Shown here one piece after another: positions 41,990 through 54,578 of a DNA stretch of 64,000 nucleotides (the first letter of the stretch is position 1; each line of letters starts with the position of its first letter). The notes under the pieces are model-generated. The model was not told where the DNA came from. It searched no databases and was given only the letters and a program-made list of their open reading frames with translations. The position numbers and the translations under genes are program-made. Source of the stretch: Angomonas deanei (Eukaryota; Euglenozoa; Kinetoplastea; Trypanosomatida; Trypanosomatidae). The stretch spans positions 186,001 through 250,000 of the forward strand of contig LR877170.1 of NCBI GenBank assembly GCA_903995115.1, read 5' to 3'.

Positions 41990-44900
41990 TTACAACTCTT
42001 CATGTACTGGATAACCAAAATCTTTCAACTTTTGCAGCGTCGCCTTCTCATCGGTTTTCTTTTCACTTTTATTTTTCTTATTATCACTATTTTTTACTGT
42101 TTTTGGATTTTCCTTCGAGTAGCTCGTCGGTGCTTTCGGAAAAGAAGAAGAGGCCGCCACATTGCTCGTCGGGATCCACATACTTCTTTCCTGTCGTGCG
42201 CTGCTGTGATAGTGTCCAGGGCCTGGCGTCACTTCTTGCGAGGATTTCTGTAAACCAGTGTAGTTGGTTGGACTTTGCGGAAAGGTGCGACTAGAATCTT
42301 TTAAATTATTTTGATGACTGATGTGCGTGGTGACAGGGAAAGAATAAGATGGGCCACTGGCTGGCCTCTCCGAGCGGTAGTACGTCCCCGGCCCTACACC
42401 GTTATTATTATGATGATTATTATGAAGATGACTCACTGTAGGAAAAGAATACGAAGGTCCTTCCATCTTGTGTTCACTTCTATAATACGTGCCTGGGCCG
42501 ATATTATTATTTTGATGATGATGATTGTCGGTGAGATGACTGGTAACCGGAAAAGTGTAGGCAGGTCCGTTCACAGGGGCGTTCGCACGATAGTACGTAC
42601 CCGGACCAATATTATTATTGTTAGTGTTCATATTGTTTTCGTAACGATTCAGATGGCTCGTGACGGGGAAAGAAAACGCAGGACTGTCTTGCGAGGGAAA
42701 AGGCGTTGCCCGGTGATACGTGCCTGGCCCAATATTCCCATTATTCTGATTGTTATTATTATTATTGTCCGTGAGATGGCTCGTCACCGGAAATGAGTAC
42801 GACTGCACCGGCGGCGCGGCCACACTGTAATAACCAGGGCCGGGTACGTCCTCCTCCACCACTCCCGCCAATCGTTCTCTATCTGCTGCGTGAATCGTAA
42901 AAGACGGACCGTTTCTCTTTTGCTGATCGACTTGATAGTACCCCGGACCGGGTACATCGTCAGCATGATGGACTGCCGAGGTCGGTGGGTAACCCCCTGT
43001 GAGACTGAAGGCAGGGGTCTGCTGGAGATAGGCGTGCGAGCGACTGGCGTCGTAGTACCCGGGGCCAGGGATATCTTCATTCTGATGCTTGTGATGCTCC
43101 ACTGGTGCGGTCCCAAACTTGTGAGAAGGACCTTCCGGTTTCCTCGTCACGTTATAATACCCTGGGCCTGGCGCATCATCGTTGTGATGAGTTTCGTTCG
43201 TCGCACGAGGCGCGGTGGGAAAGGAAGCAGCACCCGTGGCGTCTCTTCTTCCGTTCTCCACATTATAATAACCAGGGCCTGGGATATCGTCTTGACGAAC
43301 CTTATTGACTTCTGTAGGAGCGGTTCCGAACTTGTGCGAGGGTCCTTCCGGTTTCTTTTCCAGGTTGTAGTAGCCAGGACCGGGCGCATCCTCACGATGA
43401 AGCTCATTGACATCACGAGGCGCCGTCCTGAACGCCACACCATTCGCTTTATTGTTATTACCATCCACGTTATAATATCCAGGGCCTGGTGCATCACTAT
43501 GCTGCGTTCTATTGACCTCCGTCGGCGCCGTCCCAAACTTGTGCGAAGGTCCATTCGGTCGTATGACTAGGTTATAGTAACCTGGGCCTGGCGCGTCCTC
43601 CTTGTTAGCGGCACTGACGTCACGGGGCGCGGTAGGGAAGGAAACACTCTGTTTAGGTGGTTCGCTATCGATATTATAATAACCAGGGCCGGGTGCGTCA
43701 CTGTATTCTTGTTTACCTTCCACCGGAGCGGTCCCAAACTTGTAGGAAGGGCCTTCTGGCTTCACCGTCACACTATAATACCCAGGACCGGGCGCACTGT
43801 TCTCTTTATCACCTTCGTTACCTTCACGGAGGCGCCGTCGGGAACGAAGACCCCTTCCTTCTTATTGACATTTCTTTCCAGATTGTAATAACCAGGACCT
43901 GGTGCATCGCTGTGATCATTCCGTACCTCAGCGGGCGCCGTCCCAAACTTATGAGAAGGACCGTCCGGCTTCCTCGTCACGTTATAATACCCTGGGCCGG
44001 GCGCATCATCGTTGTGATGAGGTTCGTTCGTCGCACGAGGCGCGGTGGGAAAGGAAGCAGCACCCGTGGCGTCTCTTCTTCCGTTCTCCACATTGTAATA
44101 CCCAGGGCCTGGGATATCGTCTTGATGGACCTTATTGACCTCTGTAGGAGCGGTTCCGAACTTGTGCGAGGGCCCGTCCGGTTTCTTTTCCAGGTTGTAA
44201 TAGCCAGGACCAGGCGCATCCTCACGATGAAGTTCATTGACATCACGAGGCGCCGTACTGAACGCCACACCGCCACTTGCTTTATTAGGATTGTCATCTA
44301 CATTATAATACCCAGGACCTGGTGCATCCGTGTGCGGATTCTTTTCTTCCACTGGTGCGGTCCCAAACTTGTGGGAAGGACCTTCCGGTTTCCGCTCGAT
44401 GTTATAATAACCCGGGCCTGGCGCATCTTCTTTCTGGCCTTCGTTACCTTCGCGAGGTGCGGTTGGAAAGGAAACCCCTTCCTTCTTGTTGACATTTCTT
44501 TCCAGATTATAATATCCAGGTCCTGGTGCATCGCTGTGCTCGTTCTGTATCTCAGTCTGGAGCCGTTCCAAACTTGTGCGAGGGTCCCTCCGGTTTCATG
44601 GTGACACTGTAGTAGCCAGGACCAGGCGCGTCTTCCTTGTGATGGTGTTCCCTCTCGCGGGGAGCGGTGGTGAACACCACTCCGCCAGCTTTATTCTTAT
44701 TGCCATCGATATTATAATAACCCGGGCCGGGCGCGTCACTGTATTCTTGTTTACTTTCCACTGGAGCGGTCCCAAACTTGTAAGAGGGACCTTCCGGCTT
44801 CACCGTCACACTATAATAACCTGGGCCGGGCGCACTGTTCTCTTTATCACCTTCGTTACCCTCGCGGGGTGCCGTCGGGAATGAAACCCCTTCCTTTTTG

Positions 44901-47900
44901 TTTGACTTTCTTTCCAAATTATAATAGCCAGGGCCTGGCACCTCCTCCCCTTGCTTCTGATCATTGTAATGCTCCACTGGTGCTGTCCCAAACTTGTGCG
45001 AAGGCCCCTCTGGTTTCTTTTCTACATGATAATACCCAGGACCAGGCGCATCGCCACCACCGTTATCGTGACGGTTGTCGCCTTCCTTCCTAGCGGTACC
45101 GAAGATGGCCGCAGAAGCATGATAGGCATCTAACAAGGTGTAGTGCCCTGGCCCTGGCAGCGCCGCCTTCTCGTCCTCCAGCTGCGGCGGAAACCGTTGT
45201 GCGGTGGTGAAATACACGACGCCTCCTTTATCCTTATTGTGTTGGTGTTGAGGATCGTGATAGACTTCGTACTGCCCTGGCCCTGGCACCTCGTCCTTTT
45301 CTTTTTCATCGAGGGTCTCTCGAGGAGCATTACCGAATGAAACGCCTTTCTTCTTTTGCTGGTCGCGGTATACTTCGTACTGACCCGGGCCTGGCACCTC
45401 ATCGTCATTATGATGATGATGATTATCGAACCCTTCTCTCGGTGCGGTGGGGAAGCGGACGCCTTTCCCTTCCTTCTTGTGATACACTTCATACTGCCCC
45501 GGACCGGGTACGTCTTGCTCATTCTCGTTTTCAAATCCTTCGCGAGGTGCGTTCCCAAACGACACCCCCTTCTTTTTAGAGTTGTCATGATACACTTCAT
45601 ACTGTCCTGGTCCAGGCACATCGTTATCCCCATTATGATTTTCAAATCCTTCTCTCGGTGCCGTCGGAAAAGAAACGCCTCTTTGCTGCTTCTCGTCTGC
45701 CACGTTATAATAACCAGGACCAGGAATCACCTCCTCCTCTTCTTCCTTGTGGTGTTGCCTCGTACCGCCTGTCATGGACAACACGGCCCCCGGTGAGCGG
45801 TGATACTTCATCTTCTCCAAGTAATAGGTTTCGTACTGCCCTGGGCCTGGCGGGGCATCCTCCTCTTCCTCGTTATGATTTTCATTACTACGAGGAAAGG
45901 AATAACCGCGATGGGTGTTGTTTCGTATTTCGACCTCACGCTTGGGATCGTAGGCGCCAGGACCAACGTTAACGTTATTTTCACTCGGTTCTGCATTTTC
46001 GCGCGGCGCGTTCCCAAACGACACGCCCTTCTTTTTAGCGTTATCATGATATACCTCATACTGTCCTGGCCCAGGCACATCGTTATCCCCATTATGATTT
46101 TCAAATCCTTCTCTAGGTGCCGTCGGAAAAGAAACGCCCTTTTGACTTTTCTCGTCTTCCGTATAAGGTGAATAACTCGCCGGACCAGGACGACTCTCTG
46201 CCTCTCGCACTAACGCGTCCATAAACAACACCCGTCGCTCGAGATGATGCGGGGCAAAGTTGCTATTATTCTTTTCGTTGTAATAGCTGTAGGCACGTTC
46301 AACGTCATAGTACGCTGGGCTCACCATCGCGTCTTCCTTTTCTTCTTTATAGGAATGACGAGAGGCGGTACCGAACACCGCGGAGGGATCTCTCCTCCAC
46401 TGCGCCGCAAAGTTGGGCACATAATCCGCTGGACCTGCCGCGTCTTGATAATTTCCATTTTCGTCGTCGCTGTCGATGTTCATGGTGTGGCGAGGGGCCG
46501 TACCAAACGAAAAAGAGGGCGCCTGCTTGTACTGACGATGATAGTAATCAAACACCTGCTGGTCAATGTTGTAATAATAGGGATTGACACTTTCCGCCTC
46601 GTCTTCTTTTTTCGTGTTGTCGTGTATTTTTTTAATTTCCTTCATCATGTTCTGACGACTGGACGTCAACACCGCCGCGTTGGTATGTGGCATAATACTA
46701 TTGAAATAACTATCCATGACGTGGTAGTCGGCCGGGCCTGGTAATTTATTATTATTGTTATTTTTGGGATCACGATAGGGGGCCATCAGCTTCATGGTGG
46801 GGGCTTGATAGGCGTTGGCGCCGACTTCTTTCCCAGTGGTAATGACATATTCTCCCGGCCCAGGGGCGCCACGCCTTCGATTCTTATAATGCCACTTACA
46901 CGACCGCTTGTGTTGCAGTTTTCGTTTTCGCTTCGAATTGGTGTCATTCTTTTCACCACAACTACACTTTTCGTCCGGCGCGCTGCTGTTCATGTCGATG
47001 GTGATGGCAGCGTCGTCTTCGTCGGTATCTTCGTTTCCGAATGGGGCGCGACGAGGCGCGGTACCAAACGTTGCTTTAGGAGCTGAAGGATAGCGGATCT
47101 GTTCGTGTTCGACCACATGATAATCTAACGGCGAGGGTTCTTCCACTTTTTTATTTTCCATCGGTAACGTCCGTTTGGAGGTTTGTCGAAAAGCCGCGTT
47201 GTGACACTCTTTTTGCAATCGTCGCTGTAATTCCGCACTTTCTAACATGGCCTTCTTTTTCTTTTTTTTCTTTTTGTTTTTGGAGGAGGTATCATCTCTG
47301 TTATCGGTATTATCTTCTGGATGAGCGAGCAGACTTTGTATCCGCTTTTCTCGTTCTTTTTGTAACTCTATTTCTTCCTTGACGGTGCGTGTCGCTGGAC
47401 TGTAGGCACCCGGCCCTGGCGTGGGGGATACCTCTTCCACCAGCTCATAGACAATCTTTTCTCTTTTTTGTGTTTTATCCTCGGAAGCACTCCGTGGCGC
47501 TGGCTTGCGCACCACCACCAACTTCTTTTGTTTTAGTAAATGACTAGCACTGTTGGATCTTTCTTTACCGGCTGGGATGATGGCTTGTGGGGAGCGGCCT
47601 CGCATGAAGTTGATCGTGTTCGCAATGTTGTACTGACCTGGGCCGGGCGTGGGTAACTTTTTCATTTTCTTGGGGCTCACCTTTTTTCTTATTGTCTTCT
47701 TTTTCTGTTTTGGAGGCGACGTCGATTTCTTTCTTTTCTTCTCCTTCCGCCGACTCTTTCACATCTTCCGTTGGATCGACATGTTTCGTTAACTTTTTTT
47801 TCTTTTCCAAATCTTTTCCACTTTTCACGTAATCGTTTTGATCTTCAAACAATGTTTTACGCTTACTTGTACCGAACACCGCAGAGGGGACATGCTTCAC

Positions 47901-48902
47901 TGCTTTTATCGTATCCTGAAGTGCATTAATATTATTATTATTTTCTTCAGGTATCAGCACACGTACTTCATCTTCCAACTTCTTTTTATTATTATTATCA
48001 TCATTCTTGTTGCTGGAAGGACTACACCGTCGACTGCTGCTGTTATAACTACTACCACTACTAGGATCCCTATTATTTTTATTTTGAAGTCGTTTCATAT
48101 CTCGCATGGCCTTGGCGTACGCAATGTCTTGTTGATAACACGGACACTGACGCGTGTGGGCGGCGGGGTTAACCGACATGGGCATCGTGGCATCTTTTTT
48201 ATTCGCAAATAACGACCAATAACAATTACAGATCCGAACAAATCGCTGTCGCAGCATTTCTTCCGGGTTTAAAAATCGATTGAAATTATTATTCTCCGTT
48301 TCGTTATTATTATTATTTGTTTTGCAGTACAGACAGCGACAAGGACAGTTCATACAGCAGGCACAGATATCCTCGTCTTTATTCTTATTCTTTGCTTTTT
48401 TTGGTTCCTGAATTGTTACTTTTTTCCCATTATTATTATTATCGGTATGCGCGTGATGTGTGGACGGACCGCCTTCGCTACTTAAATTACTAACTTCATT
48501 CTTATTCAAAACTTCCTGCGAATTTTTCACTTTTTTCTCCTTTTCCTCTTTTTTTGGCAGATAATCGTCTTTATTATACGGTTTTGCAGCGTCGGCCGTT
48601 TTCGGTCGTTCTTGAAATGGACTTTTTCTTTTTTGTTTATTATTATTATTATTTTCTAATGCGTCAAACGATGGGGTCACCACTAGCGGAATGGTTTCCA
48701 CATCTTTTAACCACTTTTTCAGACGACTTTGCAAACTATTTTTATTTTCTTCCGTTTCTATTATTTTTTTCGGTGGAGAGGCATATTTTCGTTTTTTACT
48801 ACTCGCCATCGATTTACTTTCGTCATCTTGTTTGTACTTTGGGGCACGGGAATAGAAATAATTGTAATGATCCGTTTTTGTTTCGTCTTCTGCGAGAGAC
48901 AT
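41990..48902 (-). CDS. Giant SHIPPO/STPGR-repeat protein with N-terminal Cys cluster
   Basis: The gene encodes about 2300 residues and four frame shifts (about 47685, 44560 and two near 43820-43850) account exactly for its length. After a charged N-terminus (MSLAEDETKTDHYNYF, ATG at 48900-48902) comes a dense Cys cluster near residue 180 (CACCMNCPCRCLYC) and further CNC, CPC and CSC pairs. From about 47640 onward there are some 42 repeats with a PGPGYY, PGPGQY or GPGTYY core, alternating FPTAPRE and KPEGPSHKFGTAP linkers. This is the SHIPPO (STPGR) repeat of ODF3/CIMAP-type proteins, which line the inside of ciliary doublet microtubules or the sperm tail. A flagellar structural role is therefore likely. 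GC content rises within the repeats and Asn tracts are rare there. The protein is much larger than usual family members of 250-600 residues. Confidence 0.85.
43147..43442 (-). repeat. Higher-order duplication inside the SHIPPO array, copy A
   Basis: About 290 bp here match 43978-44274 with only scattered substitutions (encoding GYYNVTRKP, ENGRRDATGAASFPTAPRAT, GYYNLEKKP and the following AFRTAPRDVNE). The two copies lie about 831 bp apart. Confidence 0.8.
43978..44274 (-). repeat. Higher-order duplication inside the SHIPPO array, copy B
   Basis: This is the partner of 43147-43442. Neighbouring units (for example 43690-43800 against 44720-44830) also pair at longer range, so the array grew by block duplications of several SHIPPO units. 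Confidence 0.8.
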
Positions 48903-49193
48903 AATCACGGAATTATTATGATTATTATTATTTTTTTTTTTTTTTGGGTGTGTATCTATAAATATAATTTTTTTTATATATATATATAAAAGTGAATACA
49001 AAAAAAAAAAACTGTGAAAGAATTTCACAAAAAAAAAGTTTATAAACTTTTCTCCTTTTTTTTTTTTGCTATTAAAACGTAAAATAGAGTAGAGAAAGAA
49101 AGAGAAAATGTATACGAATCAAAGCACGCTACTAAAAATAAAAAAGGATGCAAGTTTTTTTTTCCAAGTTTATTTTTATTATTATTTTTTATT

Positions 49194-49945
49194 TTACAAA
49201 AAGCACAGCCGTACTTCCATCTCCCACGGGGTCTGATGGCTATAACTATTTTCCACTTCATAATGACACTTGGCGTGTAATAACACCACTGCATCCAAAA
49301 CAATAACATCTTCATTCTTTTTATTTTGTAGTTTTTTCGTTCCGCCTGTTCTTGCGACACAAAACCAGAGTTATCTTTTTTATACGACTCGATCAGTTTT
49401 TGTAAAAGTTCCGTCGTTTCATTTTTCGCCGACTCCAAGTGATACTCTAATTCTATTTTTATCTTCTGTTTGTTGTTATTATTGTCATTATCGTGGTCCA
49501 CGTAGGCACGAAATAGTTCTAACGCGCTCACTACACTTTTTCTGGTAAAACAATGTTCTATCACTAAATCTTTGGTCTCACAGACATAAAATAGAAATTT
49601 TGCCTCGTCCTCTTTATTTTTATTTTCATTATTATTATGATTTGTGACTTCTTCTTTTTCTTCCGTGTCTGCGGATTTCGTCCACACTTGCTTTTTTTCA
49701 CTAGTATTGTTTTTGTTATTTTTAGCATTTTCTTCATTTTCCTGTTTTTGTAAATTCAGCACAACTTGGATTTGTTTTTTATATTCGTTGAGTAATAAAG
49801 CTGCTAGCGGATTATTATTATTTTCCGTTTGATGAAGAAATTCTTTATGTGGAATGATATTTCGTTTTGGCGCTTTTTTTTCTACTTTGTTGTTTTTTTC
49901 ATTCTTTTTTGTGTTTTCTTTTGTTTTGGTGATAGTACAGCCCAT
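49194..49945 (-). CDS. MGC-type dually acylated protein
   Basis: The ATG at 49943-49945 gives MGCTITKTKENTKK: Gly2 and Cys3 with Thr6 fit N-myristoylation plus palmitoylation, as in many flagellar-membrane and pellicle proteins of kinetoplastids (inference for this protein). The rest (250 residues in all) is charged, with ordered-looking stretches FYVCETKDLVIEHCFTRKSV and ALELFRAYVDHDND. In the listed frame the last third becomes unnatural after AERKNY; one extra A in the run of six at about 49335 gives KKLQNKKNEDVIVLDAVVLL, then HAKCHYEVENSYSHQTPWEM and a stop at 49194-49196. I use that end. No catalytic motif is recognised. Confidence 0.7.
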
Positions 49946-50445
49946 TTGCGGGAACCTTTTTTTTTTTTTTTAGAATGCTAATCACTAATAATAAAAAGTA
50001 AAAAAGAGAAATAATGTATTTTTTTCAACTGCTTTTTTAATAATGAAAAACGGATAAAAAAAAAAAGGAAAGCTGTAAACACAATTATTAATAATAATGA
50101 GCAAACATAAGCACAATACAAAAAAAAAAAAAAGTGTACACGACAGTACGTCGTAACACGAAATATATCCATTTATATATTTTTCAAATTTTTCCTTTTT
50201 TTTTTTTTTTGAGGAATGCACTATTAATAATGAATCATATAATAATACAAACAAATAATAATAATAGTAAAAAAAAAAAAAAAGCAAATATAGTCATTAA
50301 TGCATGTTTTTTTTTTCTTTTTTTTTTTTTGAAAGAAATCGGTATATATGAAAGTAGTAGCAAAAAAAACAAAAAAACAGTTTGCTGATATATATATATA
50401 AAGATTTTTTTTTCTGGTTTTCTTATTTTTTTTTTTTTTTTTTTG
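49946..50445. other. Intergenic, no gene seen
   Basis: A/T homopolymers with short (TA)n at about 50386-50400. Phe-rich and Lys-rich frames occur on both strands but look like translated homopolymers. Confidence 0.55.
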
Positions 50446-53268
50446 TTAGTTGAGAGGCGCGGAAAATGGAGAACGACCGCCGCTCATACTCAAGCTAAGT
50501 CGACGACTATGACTGTTCGTATTATTATTATTAGTTTCCTCTTTTTATTATTATTATTGTTATTTTCGTCCACCCACGACACAAAATGCACACAATTTTC
50601 ACGAATATAATGCGGTTTAATCGATTTACGGCTCCCAGGAAATTCCACTTCCATAATCGAGTGTACCGTCGTGAAGGACGTTTGAAAGGTAGGCACCGCC
50701 AGTCGTCGGGTAATTTCCGATAATTTATGATTTGCATTATTATTATTATTGCTGTAAAGACTGTTTTTGTGGTTTCCTTTTCTTCGATAGAGTTGCATTT
50801 CTTGTCGCACGGGTAATTCAAAATCGACGACGATAAACTGTTTTGGGGCTAAAATAATCATTTCGTCATCGTCGTCGTCGTCGTCGTCGTCGCTGTCGGA
50901 CGTCATGGCGCTGCTATTTTCTTTTCGTTTACTACGACTGTTTTCGGTGTTTTTACTTTTTCGTTTACTTTTGGATTGGTTCTTGTTGTTCTTTTCAAAC
51001 TCGGGGACCGATAGGTTTTTTCGTTGAAAATAATTGTGCAATTGCGTCCCAGAAAGTGGCAAGTGACTTAACGTGGTCAGTTCCGCCACTTCCGCGGTCT
51101 GCTTCACTTTTATTTTTTTCAGTAATTTCAAACTAAACAAAATGCGTTTAATATTCTTTCGTTTGGATTTGTTATTCACCATCATACGAACCCGTAACAT
51201 ATTATTCGACTCCTTCATGTTGATGACATAACACCCATTGCGGTCGGCAGAAGTCGGTTCTCGTTCGGTTGTGTTTTTATTCAGTGGCTCCGTCGGCATG
51301 ACATTAAAGTAAACTTGCAGTATTTTACCTTTCACAGGTTCCACGTCACTCCCACGCATGGTGGAGCTTTGTCGGCTCACCATCGGCATCGGCGAGTTGG
51401 GCTCCGACGTGAACAAACATCGTCCGCTACTTTCGTGCACGTTAATGTGTAACGGTGCCTCGCTATAGTCATTCATACTCTGTGCGCGCTCAATGCGCTG
51501 TCGATCGTCTTTATTAAAAATCTTATTCGCAATTTTGGTGCCCGGGTGCTTGGACTTTTGCTTTTCCCCTTCTAACAAGTAATCCGCTTTCGTATTCTTA
51601 TTGAAGGTCGCAAGTTGTGTTTCTTCTTCCGGAATGGAAAGCGGGTCGACGTGTTGTGGTGCGATTGTTCGGTTGGTGGCGCTGCTAGGGACGGCAAACG
51701 CCGCGAGCGGTGGTGGCGAATCGTGCTGTAACTGCAAAACGTCGTCGTCGTCACTTTTCAAGTCTAACACCGACTGAAACTGCCGTGTGCTGTTTTCATT
51801 ATTATTATTGAAAGAATTTTCATTTTCATTGTGGTTTTGCTTTTCAGTTTCGTTAAAAGCGTCGGTGAGGTCGTCCGAGTGGTGCGAGAAAATGGTGCTG
51901 GAACTACTGCTGCTGTGATCGTCGTCACTGTCCTCGCTAAAGTAGGTCTTCTCCCGTCTGGAGGAACTACTGCGGGATCGCGCATACGGGGAACTTTTAT
52001 CATTTCGTTTAATGTGCTTCTTTTTCTTAATCTTATTATTCTTGGTATCGCTCAGTTGTGGTTTTTCCGTGCCTTCCTCTACTTCATCTTCTTCCTCCTC
52101 GACAGGGGGATTAAAATAATAGACATTATCTTTGGATTGTCGCACCACAATTCCCAGTTGTTCCGGATTATTATGCATATTATGATTTTGATTTCGACTT
52201 TGATTTTCCTGCGCATACCGGTTTTCCATATAGTCCTGCAGCACCAATAACGTCGGGTTGCACTGCACTTTGGTTTCAATCAAGTTGGAATTACTGTTCG
52301 ACGTACTACTCAACAATCCTTTCAATTTGTAAACCTTGGAGAGTTGGGGGGCGCCATTGTACACTTTATTTTTACACATGTAATACTCCGACGACGGGCT
52401 GCAAGAAAGAATCGTGACAATCCGCTTTTTACGTTTTAGCGTGCGTTGATCATTTTTATTTTTATTATTTTCTTCCTCCGCGGAAACTTCACCACTTTCA
52501 TTATTAGTATTAGTGTAATTGCTGTTACTATTATTATTATTCGTATTATATACTTTATTAATAATACGCTGTCGGACTGAATTTTTTTTCGTCACGGTGG
52601 CGGTGAAAGAATACACACACGACGCGCGACCGCCGTGGTGTTTTTTTATTTTTTCCGATCGCGTCCCCTCATTCAACTTGAAATAATAGCTCGGCGGAAT
52701 GTTTTCCGGCAATAACACCTCAAACGGAAAACTATACGTGCCAGGCTCTAGCAAACACGTATTTTTATGATTTCGATTGTTGTTGCTGTAGGAGGTGGGA
52801 CTATCATTATTATTATTATTGTCCAATTCCATCGAGGTTTGACGACTGATGCGTAACGAATTTTCATTACTCCCTATTATTATTATTATTGAGGAGTCGC
52901 CCCAAAAACGTAAAATTTTGCTCAAAATGAATATGACTATCTTTAAAATAATTTCGTAGATTGGTTTTGTTAGTATTGCCACTGTTCATGCTGCGGGTAC
53001 TCACACTATTAGGATTACTATTATTATTATTATTTAAAACGGTTTGCGTTAATTTGCTTCGTTTTACTTTTTCTTTGCCCATAAATTTTAATTGTATATT
53101 TTTCATCTCGACCGGTTCGCGGACTTCAATTTGTAAAACACCGGAAATGGTGTCGCCGGGGATAAAAATATCTTTTTCGAGATTAATACGTAAATCCAGT
53201 TTTTTCTTCGACCGACGATAACGGGCGGAAGTAGAAAGGGTGTCGATAAGGTTTGAGTTGGGCTGCAT
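50446..53268 (-). CDS. Arrestin-domain protein
   Basis: This protein has 940 residues. The N-terminal arrestin fold begins near residue 20 (KKKLDLRINLEKDIFIPGDT, then ISGVLQIEVREPVEMKNIQL, a typical strand pair) and continues past a shift near 52880 with TYSFPFEVLLPENIPPSYYF. The C-terminal arrestin fold follows a 350-residue acidic, disordered insert: GCYVINMKESNNMLRVRMMV, LFSLKLLKKIKVKQ, KQFIVVDFELPVRQEMQLYR and FQTSFTTVHSIMEVEFPG. Arrestin-related proteins act as adaptors in endocytosis and cargo ubiquitylation. At the C-terminus one missing A at about 50550 explains the switch from an Ile run to ETNNNNTNSHSRRLSLSM and the true stop at 50446. An acidic patch of nine Asp in a row lies near 50870. 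The start ATG is at 53266-53268. Confidence 0.88.
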
Positions 53269-53547
53269 TTTTTTTTTTTTTTTAATATAGTTGTAAAAAT
53301 ACTTTTTTTTTTTATAAAGAAAGATTTAGAGAAAAGGGAACGTATACAATAGTGTGAAACTTTATGACGCATAAAGACGCGAAACACTAAAAATAATAGC
53401 AGCTGTTTTTTTCTTTTTTTTTCAGCATATAAATAGTTTTGAATCTAGAGCAATATACAAAATAATACAGAATTGTTTTTTTAAATGTACAAATAGCGAA
53501 TTTAATAATACAATCAAATATACAAAAAAAAAAAAAATAGCTTTTTT

Positions 53548-53825
53548 TTATTTCACATCCGCAAACCATTCATTTTCATCGTCATCATTCCAGTAATTAA
53601 AGCCTTCCTTATTATTATTGTTGTATGGTTGTGAGGGACGAGAAATATAATTATTATTATTATTATGATTATTATTATTTTCTAACGTGTAGAGGGAAGA
53701 ACGTTGTTGAAGATAGGAAAGTCTGGAAGAAACCGTTTCATTATTTTTATTATTATTAGAAATATCTTTTTTTTCGTCGGAGAGTGTATTCGCCAGTGAA
53801 TACCGTCGATAAGGAAAATCGGTTA

Positions 53826-53857
<32 letters not shown>

Positions 53858-54547
53858 GAATTATATGATTTTTCAGGAGGTAATACGGTCTTGTACTTTT
53901 CTTTCATTTGTGCCCCCAACGACATTCTTCGATTATTATTATTATTAGTTTGAAAATTATTATGATTTTCCTTTTCTTCACTTTTTTCTTTTTTCGCCGC
54001 GGAAGGATATTTCTTATGTGGGGTCGCGATGTACAGCCCAGTGGTCTCGTCATACTGTTTATCAAAATATTGGGGAAATCGACTTAATAGAAGCGCATCT
54101 AAATTTTGTAATTTTTGCAGAAAAATGGCTTCTTTTTCAGCATTTTCGGTTTCGTCTTGTAAGTCACTGACTTCTAATGAGGATACTTTATTATTATTAT
54201 TATTTTCTTCTTTTTTAGGTTCGACTGGGGGATTCTAGAAAAGATACTTTTTTATTGATGTTTTCTGCTTTTTTCACATTATTATTATTATTATTTTATT
54301 TTCCGGTAGAACGTTCTCCTCTGTGGTGAGGGCCGCCGGACCTTCCTTCTCTCTTCTTCCTTTTCATTATTTTCAGCGGTCTGTGACAGTTCACTGTTGG
54401 GGGAAGTATTATCGATTTTTACACTTTCTTCATCTTTTATTTCTTTATTATTATTATTATTCGGAATGATTTCTTCTTCCTTTTTGTTCTTCTGATACCT
54501 CTTGCTCTACGGACGCTTCATTATTATTATTATTATTATTATTACTA

Positions 54548-54578
<31 letters not shown>

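Noticed and set aside
50134-50388. Short Phe- or Lys-rich frames in spacers (for example at 4874-5241, 27069-27392 and 50134-50388)
   Set aside because: They translate A/T homopolymers, carry no motif and differ in composition from all supported genes.
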